64,000 nucleotides of DNA. Source: AWTP1-13 sp963832445. GTDB taxonomy: Bacteria > Pseudomonadota > Alphaproteobacteria > Rhizobiales > Hyphomicrobiaceae. The DNA is taken from contig CAWHUM010000026.1 in the NCBI GenBank assembly GCA_963832445.1, positions 186,001-250,000 of the forward strand, given 5' to 3'. Position 1 is the first letter of the stretch. Every line of letters begins with the position of its first letter. Made by a program: the position numbers and the translations under genes. Below the pieces are notes generated by a model that did not search any database, was not told where the DNA came from, and saw only the letters and a program-made list of their open reading frames with translations. Shown here one piece after another: positions 17,559 to 24,849 of this stretch.

Positions 17559-18062
17559 CTATTCGCCACAGCGCGTGAACAGCGAGGCGATGCATCGCCA
17601 CGTTTTCTTGGTGGCGTCGCCTACGCTCTGGTTGAAGGCCTTTGCCTGCTCCGCGGTTTTCTGGTTTGCCCGCCTTGCCATTTCTTCCACCGTCTCGGGT
17701 GGCTGGCTCGGATCCTTGGCTGTTGGCTGTGCCGGTGGTGTCTTCGCCTGCTCCTGTCCTGGGCCTGGATCGTTGTAGGCAGCCCACTGGATGCGCTTGA
17801 CCTGCCCGTTGCAGTCGAAAACCGTGCCACCCTTCACGCCGCACGTGGCATGTTGGCCCTCTTTGGCCATCGCGGTGATGCAGAGCATCTGCAGCGGCTG
17901 GCTGCCGCCTGGCCTCGCTCCCTCGATGATGCAGCGATAGAGACCGGGCGGCTCAGTGCAGGACACGCAGTACTCCTGCGCTACCAATCGGTCGGCCGAC
18001 ATGCACAGAGCTGCACCAAGCGCAAAGCCGGCCAGCAGGCGGGAAGCTGCTACGAGACGCAA
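17559..18062 (-). CDS. Hypothetical secreted protein with paired cysteines
   Basis: The product has a clear signal peptide (RLVAASRLLAGFALGAALC, cleavage near VAQ). The mature protein has cysteines in YCVSC, LYRC, MLC, ATC, FDC, WRC and RC, likely disulfide-bonded in the periplasm. A Pro/Gln/Thr-rich linker follows in the middle. I chose the TTG start at 18062 because AAAGGAG lies five bases upstream and translation there begins right at the signal peptide. An ATG at 18092 would add ten charged residues in front of it and has a poor site. Length from TTG is 167 aa. No family is recognised. Confidence 0.72.
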   Translation of the reverse strand: MRLVAASRLLAGFALGAALCMSADRLVAQEYCVSCTEPPGLYRCIIEGARPGGSQPLQMLCITAMAKEGQHATCGVKGGTVFDCNGQVKRIQWAAYNDPGPGQEQAKTPPAQPTAKDPSQPPETVEEMARRANQKTAEQAKAFNQSVGDATKKTWRCIASLFTRCGE

Positions 18063-18131
18063 GACGTCTCCTTTCTCCTTGCTTTCAGGCATGCGCACAA
18101 AATGCGGCTATTCCTGGATCGCCGGCTACGC

Positions 18132-18749
18132 TCAAGGTGTGCCGTTGCGCCCATGCGCTCTGTAGGCGGCGCGTTGTGAGAGCGTCTCGTAGTAGGCCGA
18201 TACGGCCTTGCATTCGGGCCTCTGGAAGGGGATGGAGAACCAGCGGTTGACGACCATGCCGACCGGGATGTCACCGACCGTGAAGTCCTTACCCATCACA
18301 TACGGACCGGTGGCCGACAGATGGGTTTCGAGCACCTGCATCTGTCCACTCCACTCTTTGATGCCGGCTTCCACCCTGTCGGCAAAAGCCGGGTTCTTGA
18401 CGATGAGGGCGTGGAACACGGGCCGCATGCCGTTGGCGAACTCGGTTGCGGCCCAATCCATCCAGGACTCGATGGTGGCGCGCGTCCTGAGGTCCCTGGG
18501 GTAGAGGTCGGTGCGCTCGTGCTTGGAAGCGAGATAGCGCACGATCGTGTGGCTCTCCCGCAACCGGAAATCACCATCGTCGATCACGGGGACGACGCCG
18601 ACAGGATTGATCTTGCGGAACTCGGGATCCTCTGTGGGCCTGAAGCCGCGTCCCCAATCCTCGCGCTCGTACTCGAGCCCGAGTTCGCCGAGCATCCAAA
18701 GAACCTTGCGCACGTTGATGGAGTTGGCGCGGCCGTAGACCTTGAGCAT
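18132..18749 (-). CDS. Glutathione S-transferase family protein
   Basis: A 205-aa GST. The N-terminal thioredoxin-like domain has YGRANSINVRKVLWMLGEL (Ser in the glutathione-activating position). INPVGVVPVIDDG (cis-Pro) and LRESHTIVRYLA (gamma-Glu binding) follow. The C-terminal helical domain carries GPYVMGKDFTVGDIPVG, the N-capping-box region. GGGGAGG lies just upstream of the ATG. It is monocistronic. The IclR regulator gene lies 550 bp away and points the other way. The substrate is unknown. Confidence 0.93.
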   Translation of the reverse strand: MLKVYGRANSINVRKVLWMLGELGLEYEREDWGRGFRPTEDPEFRKINPVGVVPVIDDGDFRLRESHTIVRYLASKHERTDLYPRDLRTRATIESWMDWAATEFANGMRPVFHALIVKNPAFADRVEAGIKEWSGQMQVLETHLSATGPYVMGKDFTVGDIPVGMVVNRWFSIPFQRPECKAVSAYYETLSQRAAYRAHGRNGTP

Positions 18750-19299
18750 GGATCCTCCCCGGATAGGCGTGCTTCATCCTAGCCCTTGATCGGCCATGCG
18801 TGCCAGTTTTCGCTATTTCAAAAGTGCACTTCTCGGTGAATCACTCTGCCCCGCGGTGACATTGCCTGCGCGAGAAAGGCACAATGCTGGGCGTCTTGCC
18901 GAGTCCGCGGCAGATCGTGCTGCGGCGGCTGGCACGTACGGTGGCTGCGGCTCAGCCTAAGGTTGCCATGTCAGGTCATACGATAATCCGACAAATGTGT
19001 GGCGTCAGCGCCACCTCGCCGCAAGCTTGATCTTGGCCGTTGATGCGGCGCTGGAAATGTAGCGGCGTCCTGCCGAGATCTTGTGCCAACGTTGCAGCGT
19101 GCGCATGCAGTTTGCGGCGGTCTCGAACAATTTGGTGCGTGCAGATCGTCAGCGAGCGCAACAAAATAGTGGAAACCAACGCGTCGACTGCGCGTGCCGC
19201 TATCACAGGGATTGGCACGCGAGCGGAATCCCTACTATGGTGCACAGGGCATCTCGATTGGGACGAGGCACTAGAGGGGAGCCTACCGGGAGCCAGCCC
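18750..19299. other. 550-bp intergenic region between divergent gst and iclR, no gene seen
   Basis: I find no convincing reading frame or RNA gene here. A block around 18971-18993 (GTCATACGATAATCCGAC) is AT-rich against its surroundings and could be a regulator site or the edge of a promoter. The minus frame covering 18976-19150 stays open and encodes a plausible-looking tail, but it has no start of its own and runs antisense into iclR. Confidence 0.4.
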
Positions 19300-20076
19300 A
19301 TGCAGAAGCTTCACAAGGATCAGCCGCGACTGAGTGTCCTCGGAAAGGTGCTGGGGGTACTCGAGGCAGTGACCGAACATCCCCAAGGTGTCGGGCTGCC
19401 GGATCTCGCCGCGAAGCTCGGTCTCTCCCGCCAAACGGTTCATCGCGTCCTCTGTCAGCTGGAGAACACCGGCTTGCTGATGCGCGATCCCGTACGCGAG
19501 CGTTTCTCCATGGGGCCTCGCCTCGCGCGTCTGTCGCTTACGGCGCTTGCTTCCAACAACGGGTGGGCGCCGATCAGAGCGACCTTGCAGGAGGTCGTCG
19601 ACGAGGTCGGCGAGACGTGCAACATCGGGGTGCTCGACGGCCTGGACTACGTGTATGTCGAGCGCATCCAATGCCAATGGCCGCTGCGGCTTCACATAGA
19701 GGTAGGCAACCGCTCGCCGGCGCATTGCCTTTCCGGTGGAAAGATATTGCTGGCGCACCTCGAGCCACGAGCTTGTGCGCGCCTCATCAGAAGCCGCAAG
19801 CTCGTTGCGAGAACGCCGCGATCGATCACGAATGCGGCTGATCTGGAGGCGGAATTCGAGCGCATTCGTGCCCAGGGCTACTCCCTGAGCAACGAGGAGA
19901 ATTTCGAGGGTATCGTGGCTGTCGCGGTGCCCGTCAAGAACGCGCAGGGTCAGGTGCTTGCGGCGCTGACCATGCATGGTCCTCTGCCACGCCTCAGTGT
20001 CGAGGGCTGCGAGGCGCACGTCCCGCGCCTGCGTCAGGCGGCGCAGCGCGTCGCGCGGGGGTGGGGGCTCACCTGA
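19300..20076 (+). CDS. IclR family transcriptional regulator
   Basis: A 258-aa DNA-binding regulator. The N-terminal winged helix (about residues 8-70) has LGKVLGVLEAVTEHPQGVGLPDLAAKLGLSRQTVHR-type spacing, typical of IclR. The C-terminal effector domain includes NIGVLDGLDYVYVERIQ, RSPAHCLSGGKILLAHL and the VAVPVKNAQGQVLAALT core. GGGAG lies upstream of the ATG at 19300. The long upstream open frame has no homology. IclR proteins usually control a neighbouring catabolic operon, but none is adjacent, so its target is unclear. Confidence 0.93.
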   Translation: MQKLHKDQPRLSVLGKVLGVLEAVTEHPQGVGLPDLAAKLGLSRQTVHRVLCQLENTGLLMRDPVRERFSMGPRLARLSLTALASNNGWAPIRATLQEVVDEVGETCNIGVLDGLDYVYVERIQCQWPLRLHIEVGNRSPAHCLSGGKILLAHLEPRACARLIRSRKLVARTPRSITNAADLEAEFERIRAQGYSLSNEENFEGIVAVAVPVKNAQGQVLAALTMHGPLPRLSVEGCEAHVPRLRQAAQRVARGWGLT

Positions 20077-20256
20077 TCACGTGCTAGCGCGCCGGCGCTC
20101 AGCGGCTCTGTGACCATCTTTCTGCCCATTGACACCGCTAGATGGTGCCGAAGTTCGCCGCGACCTAGCGGGCTCGGGGTGTTGACTTCATTAGTCGACA
20201 TCGCAACGATATCCTGCGGGTCGGGGGCACACGGGAGTTGGTTGGAGGATTTCTTC

Positions 20257-21315
20257 ATGCGTTTTCGTGCCTTGGCTCTTGCCATTCCGGCGATCGTCGT
20301 CTTTGCCAGTCCTGCAGCCGCGCAACTGGGCTTTGGCTTTCCTTCTTGCGTCGCATCGGTGACTTCCCAGTCGGGAGTGCCTCTCAGTCGGCTCGTCCCT
20401 CCCGAGGCCAAGGGGCCGCTTGCGCGACAGGTGCGCGGCGTAGTCGCCCGTGCCATCACCTGGCGCGCGGGGCAGGCCATCAAGGTCTGCTTCAAGTCTG
20501 GCACCCGCGGGGCGCATGAGCGCGTGATGCGCGTCGCCCGCGAATGGATGCAGTACGCCAACGTCGTGTTCGATTTCGAGGAGGGCGGAATGCCCCGCCG
20601 CTGCCGAGGCGACGGGTCCGAGGACATCAAGATCGACTTCATCGACAACAAGGGATGGTGGTCTGCCTACGGCACGGTCAGCAGACAGCGCGATCCATCG
20701 ATGAACCTGCAGTTTCTTGGTGTCGACACGCCGCGCTACACCAACGGGCAACCCGCGCCGGAGAGCGAATTGCGCAGGATCATCCTGCACGAGTTCGGTC
20801 ACGCGCTCGGCATGATGCACGAGCACCAAAGTCCGGTTTCGGATTGCGACAGCGAGATCAACTGGGAAGCCGCCTACCTGATGGGCGCCAAGATGGGCTG
20901 GGACAGGGAGATGGTGCACGCACAGATGCGCCAGCTCACCAAGGTCGAGGAGTTCAATCTGACGGCGGTCGATCGCAAGTCCATCATGCACTACAGCCTG
21001 GCGCCCGAGCTCTTCAGGCTCGGCCGCAACAGCCGCTGCTGGGTGCAGGAGAACAACGAGCTGTCGGACCAGGACAGGCAGTTCATCGCCAGCACTTATC
21101 CAAAAGGCGGCGCGCCTGTGGTCACGTCGAGCGCGCCGAGTACGCCGCCTGCCGGTGCCGTGCCGACGCGCGGCGCAAAGCCGCCAGCAGCCATCCTCAA
21201 CGACAAGGAGGCGCTGGTTAAGCAGTACGAGGAATTGCTGAAGCAGGCGGGCGTCGCCGCCGACAAGGTCGCGCAGATGAGCCGGGAGTTCCGCAAGAAC
21301 GTGTTCGGCCAGTAA
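20257..21315 (+). CDS. Secreted zinc metalloprotease, astacin-like (M12A-type)
   Basis: A 352-aa secreted protease. A signal peptide occupies residues 1-22 (cleavage after AAA). The zinc site HEFGHALGMMHEH is at 178-190, giving ligands His178, His182 and His188 and catalytic Glu179. The Met-turn SIMHYS is at 242-247. Together these match astacin-type metzincins. The propeptide is short or absent. The C-terminal extension (about 275-352) is Pro-rich then helical with charged residues. GGAGG precedes ATG 20257. A strong hairpin terminator follows. It is likely an exported enzyme acting on envelope or external proteins. Confidence 0.9.
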   Translation: MRFRALALAIPAIVVFASPAAAQLGFGFPSCVASVTSQSGVPLSRLVPPEAKGPLARQVRGVVARAITWRAGQAIKVCFKSGTRGAHERVMRVAREWMQYANVVFDFEEGGMPRRCRGDGSEDIKIDFIDNKGWWSAYGTVSRQRDPSMNLQFLGVDTPRYTNGQPAPESELRRIILHEFGHALGMMHEHQSPVSDCDSEINWEAAYLMGAKMGWDREMVHAQMRQLTKVEEFNLTAVDRKSIMHYSLAPELFRLGRNSRCWVQENNELSDQDRQFIASTYPKGGAPVVTSSAPSTPPAGAVPTRGAKPPAAILNDKEALVKQYEELLKQAGVAADKVAQMSREFRKNVFGQ

Positions 21316-21400
21316 TTGGCCCGGCAATTGGCACTGCCCCGCGCGATTGAGCTGCGCTGGGCGCCCCTGAGTTCACCGCCTGTCCCCAACATATCCACAC

Positions 21401-21426
21401 CCCCCTTGCCGCGCGAGGCAAGGGGG
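21401..21426 (+). terminator. Rho-independent terminator after metalloprotease gene
   Basis: A perfect 10-bp stem, CCCCCTTGCC / GGCAAGGGGG, with a 6-base loop (GCGCGA) is followed by CGTTTG. It starts 86 bases after the metalloprotease stop and should isolate that gene from the one downstream. Confidence 0.75.
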
Positions 21427-21493
21427 CGTTTGATGAGGTCTGTAGCGTTGCGTTTGCGTTGCGGTTCGCGTTGGTCAACCAGCGGAGTTCGCG

Positions 21494-21961
21494 ATGTTGC
21501 ATCGCCAGAGATTGATCCCTCTTCCGGTCCGTTGTCTCTTCAACAACCTCGATGCGGCGCTGCGTGCGTGCGAGGAGTTGCTATCGGCCTCCAACCCTCA
21601 CGATCTGCTTCGGCTGGAGCTCACCGCTATCGCGCACGTGCTGCAGGCACGCGAGCACATGCGCGAGTTGCAGTCGACGGATGGAACCGTCACGAGCCAG
21701 GTTGCGCTGTTCCTCACTGTCACCGATTGCCTGGAGGAAAAGGCGTCGGGAAACGGACAGACGGTGGGCCTCGAGGCAGCGGCCGTTCGCCTGATTGCCG
21801 GGCAGATCCCCGTGGCCACGCTGATGGCGCTGGCAGCGGCAATGCGCGACGTGCTGGAGCTTTGCTTCGCTTCCTTCGACGAGGATGCCGCCGCTGACGC
21901 GCAGCGACCGGTGCCGATCTCCGAGATGCAGGTGTGGGCGACCGGACCGGAAGCCGGCTAG
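21494..21961 (+). CDS. Hypothetical protein, mainly helical
   Basis: A 155-aa protein with no signal peptide. It is predicted helical throughout, with heptad-like Leu spacing around DAALRACEELL and LELTAIAHVLQAREHMREL. The C-terminus is acidic, then Pro-containing. It lies between a terminator and the cupin gene on the same strand. Codon use resembles its neighbours. I do not recognise a family. It could regulate or accompany the cupin gene 105 bp downstream, but no shared signal supports that. Confidence 0.6.
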   Translation: MLHRQRLIPLPVRCLFNNLDAALRACEELLSASNPHDLLRLELTAIAHVLQAREHMRELQSTDGTVTSQVALFLTVTDCLEEKASGNGQTVGLEAAAVRLIAGQIPVATLMALAAAMRDVLELCFASFDEDAAADAQRPVPISEMQVWATGPEAG

Positions 21962-22066
21962 CTCGTCGGGCCAAGCATTCCTCCTATCTATGCGCTGAGC
22001 GTCGAGGTGCCGCGGGTTGTCGGCAGGTCCCTGCCGTGCTCTCTATCGCGCAGGAGGAAGAACGCC

Positions 22067-22453
22067 ATGGCCATGATCACACCCAATGCCAGGAACCACG
22101 CAGGGCTCGCCGCGCTGGCCTCGCGCTATGTCGACATCGACGCCCTGTCGTGGACGCCCACGCGCTTCAAGGGCGTGGATATGAAAGTGCTGATGGAGGA
22201 CGGTGAAACCGGGTTGATGACCGCGCTCGTGCGCTTTGCGCCTGGCGCAGTTCTTCCCGACCACGAGCACGTGGAACTCGAGCAGACTTACGTGCTCGAG
22301 GGCTCGTTGGAAGACCACGAGGGCGTGGTGACGGCTGGCAACTACGTCTGGCGCCCCGCCGGCAGCCGTCACGATGCACGAGCCCCGAACGGCTGCGTGG
22401 CGCTGTCGTTCTTCCTGAAGCCGAACAAGTTCTTCGACACGGCGGCGAACTGA
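22067..22453 (+). CDS. Cupin-domain protein (ChrR-like cupin)
   Basis: A 128-aa single-domain cupin. The first cupin motif is recognisable as PDHEHVELEQTYVLEG, with metal-binding His, His and Glu. The second motif is YVWRPAGSRHDARAPNG, with the last His. The N-terminal block with YVDIDALSWTPTRFKGVDMKVL and the order of motifs resemble the cupin half of ChrR anti-sigma factors, but no zinc-binding anti-sigma half is present. A strong ribosome-binding site (AGGAGG) precedes ATG 22067. It may be an enzyme or a sensor; no sigma factor is adjacent. Confidence 0.85.
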   Translation: MAMITPNARNHAGLAALASRYVDIDALSWTPTRFKGVDMKVLMEDGETGLMTALVRFAPGAVLPDHEHVELEQTYVLEGSLEDHEGVVTAGNYVWRPAGSRHDARAPNGCVALSFFLKPNKFFDTAAN

Positions 22454-22605
22454 GGGCCAAGGGATGGAGCGCGCCCGTCGCGGCTAGCTAGCCCATGGCC
22501 GCCTACTCAATGGCACCAAGACATGTCCGCTGTTCGCGACGATCGGACGAGCGCCACGAGGGTGTTCGAAGGCAACATTTGATCCGTTGCGGAAGTGGCG
22601 GCTTT

Positions 22606-24216
22606 TCACGTAGGCAAACCAAGCTCGCTCAATCCGTCTCCCAGCCGGTCGAGATGGTCCCGCCTGAACGGAATTGCCTCCATCACTTGGCTCACAGTCA
22701 GATCTGGACAGTAGCGTCGGAGGGATTCGATCGATTCAAGTGCCTTTAGGCGTTCCCCGAGCCGTGCGTACGAGACGGATAGGGTTCGATTGGCCCATAG
22801 CGTCGCAGGCTCTTCGACTAGTGCCCTGCGCATCCAAGCCGCCGCTGCCGCGTATCGGCCTGCACCGAAGTGAGCGCTACCGATGCCGACAAACTCGTTG
22901 GCGTTCGAAGCCGATGAGGGCGCCAGCGAAATCGCCCGCCGAAAGTGTTTGATCGCGACTTCGCAGTTTCCCATATACGAATTCAGCCAGCCACTTCGCC
23001 CCCAAGCCCAAGCTGACATGGGGTCCAATTGGAGAGCGCGTGCCAGCAAGGCTTCAGCAGCATCGAAGTGGCCCGCCATCGTGTAGACAGCGCATCGGGC
23101 CGTGAGCACGAGTGGATCGTCGCCACCGAGGATGCTTGCCCGCTGGGCGAGCCGAAGAGCGCGCGCCTTCTCCTCGTTGGGCTTGCTCGACGCGTTGTGC
23201 ATCACCAGTTGGCCATGGCACCAGGCAGCGAGGCCGCTCGCCACACCATAGTCGGGATCAATATCCATCGCGCGATGCAACAGGTCGAGTGCGCGCTTGG
23301 TGGCCTCCGGTCGCGAGGCAAATACGAACGGCAGCGCGCGCATCGCCAAGCCGTACGCGTCAAGATCTTGCGGATGGGCGCGCCACGCCCTGTCGATCTC
23401 GGAAGCACGGATATTGGGAAGGATGGCGCGAACAATGCCCTCTATGACCCGATCCTGCAGCCGCAGAAGCTCATCGTACCCACCATCGTAGCTGTCACCC
23501 CAAACGTGATGTCCGGTCGCGCTGACAACAATGCGAACATTGAGGCGTAAACGTTGGCCGGTACCAGTTAGCCTGCCGATCAAGAAATAGCCCGCGCCAA
23601 GTTCGCGCGCAGCACGTTGAGGATCGCGCAAGGGGACGCCCGTGTTCCTCGATAGGAGCACGGAAAGGGATTGCACCGAGGATAGAGCGGCTGCAATTCC
23701 CTCGGCCACGCTCTCGGCGAACCAGCACAGCTCCCGCAAAGAGGTTTGGCAGGGCAAGACTACGATCGAGGGCCGCTCACGCGAAGGGGGCCGCAGAAAA
23801 GACTTACCGGTGCCGCCGGAATCCACTTCGCCCGATTGAGACAATGCGTCGGCGCGCACTCGTCGAAGCGTGGCTGACGGAGATTCCCCGAAAGCTCGTT
23901 GGTAGTGGATGGCGAATCTTCCAAGGTGCGTGAACCCATATTGCGTCGCGACCTTTGTAACTGACGCGCCACTTGCGCCGCGGAGCAAAGTCTCGCGCAC
24001 AGTGACTAGGCGGAGCCGGAGCAGATAGTTGAGCGGTGAGAGGCCGAGGAACGCACGAAAGTGCTTGGTCAGCGTGCGCTCGGCCACACCGGAAACGCCA
24101 ACAAGCCTGGCCATCGTGATCTTGCGACCACGGTTCTTCCGCATGTAGTCGACGGCTCGCTTGATGTCGCGCGGTACCGGGTGCCCGCGGCGACCATCGT
24201 GGTCTGGCATTTCCAT
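22606..24216 (-). CDS. AraC-type regulator fused to TolB-like and TPR domains
   Basis: A 536-aa multidomain regulator. Residues about 17-120 are an AraC-type double helix-turn-helix (ITMARLVGVSGVAERTLTKHF, then VTKVATQYGFTHLGRFAIHYQRAFGESP). About 145-290 is a TolB/FlgO-like domain (RPSIVVLPC, GIAAALSSVQSLSVLLSRN, YFLIGRLTGTGQRLRLNVRIV). About 300-515 holds tetratricopeptide repeats, as in AWGRSGWLNSYMGNCEVAIKHFRRA. In related architectures the output domain is usually an adenylate cyclase or OmpR-type winged helix, so AraC here is unusual. It diverges from a secreted cupin gene, the likely target. Confidence 0.85.
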   Translation of the reverse strand: MEMPDHDGRRGHPVPRDIKRAVDYMRKNRGRKITMARLVGVSGVAERTLTKHFRAFLGLSPLNYLLRLRLVTVRETLLRGASGASVTKVATQYGFTHLGRFAIHYQRAFGESPSATLRRVRADALSQSGEVDSGGTGKSFLRPPSRERPSIVVLPCQTSLRELCWFAESVAEGIAAALSSVQSLSVLLSRNTGVPLRDPQRAARELGAGYFLIGRLTGTGQRLRLNVRIVVSATGHHVWGDSYDGGYDELLRLQDRVIEGIVRAILPNIRASEIDRAWRAHPQDLDAYGLAMRALPFVFASRPEATKRALDLLHRAMDIDPDYGVASGLAAWCHGQLVMHNASSKPNEEKARALRLAQRASILGGDDPLVLTARCAVYTMAGHFDAAEALLARALQLDPMSAWAWGRSGWLNSYMGNCEVAIKHFRRAISLAPSSASNANEFVGIGSAHFGAGRYAAAAAWMRRALVEEPATLWANRTLSVSYARLGERLKALESIESLRRYCPDLTVSQVMEAIPFRRDHLDRLGDGLSELGLPT

Positions 24217-24353
24217 GTTGGCGCAGAGCTACCTACGGCGTTCCCGACCATCCTAGCGAAACGGGCGGTTTTCGGACAGTTGGGCTGAAAGCGGATATCG
24301 CCACTGATAGGCGCCGCGCCATGGTACTCCGGGTCGCACAGGAGAAGGCTGCG

Positions 24354-24809
24354 ATGTCTTTTCGAACAAACATGGCTGCGGCTTGTGGTCTTGGGCTAAC
24401 CCTCGGACTCAGCGTGGCCGGCGCGGCACAGGACCTACCAGCTGACGTCAAGGCTCTGACGCCGAGCCAGCTCACTTACAGCGAGAGTCCACGCGCGCCA
24501 GGCGTTCTCACCGCTCCGCTCTTCGGTGTGCCCAGCAAGGCCGAGTACTACGTGTTTCGTGCCAAATACCCACCCAACACAGTCAACCAACCCCATCATC
24601 ATCCGGGCGACGAGGAGCTCACCGTAATCGCAGGCACCCTCTACATTGGTCATGGCCCCACGATGGATCGCGACAAGGCCACCGCATACCCGCCAGGCAG
24701 CTACATCAGGGAACCGGCCGGCACACCTCACTTCCTGTTCACGAAGGATGAGATCGTCGAAGTGGAGGTTCGTGGCATGGGTCCGCGGCAAAACATCTAC
24801 GTGAAATGA
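24354..24809 (+). CDS. Secreted cupin-domain protein
   Basis: A 151-aa protein with a signal peptide (hydrophobic core about residues 8-24, cleavage near GAA). It is followed by one cupin domain. The first cupin motif is NQPHHHPGDEELTVIAGTLYIG with three His and a Glu. The second motif is GSYIREPAGTPHF. AGGAG lies upstream of the ATG at 24354. The gene diverges from the AraC-TolB-TPR regulator with 137 bp between starts, which suggests control by it. Periplasmic cupins of this type are often annotated only as hypothetical or as dioxygenase-like; the substrate is unknown. Confidence 0.87.
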   Translation: MSFRTNMAAACGLGLTLGLSVAGAAQDLPADVKALTPSQLTYSESPRAPGVLTAPLFGVPSKAEYYVFRAKYPPNTVNQPHHHPGDEELTVIAGTLYIGHGPTMDRDKATAYPPGSYIREPAGTPHFLFTKDEIVEVEVRGMGPRQNIYVK

Positions 24810-24849
24810 CCACCCAAAGTCCGAAGCAGGCAGCGTCTGGGTGCGCGAC

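Noticed and set aside
18976..19150. Open minus-strand tail in the gst-iclR gap
   Set aside because: No start of its own, and it continues antisense through iclR. A remnant gene cannot be shown.
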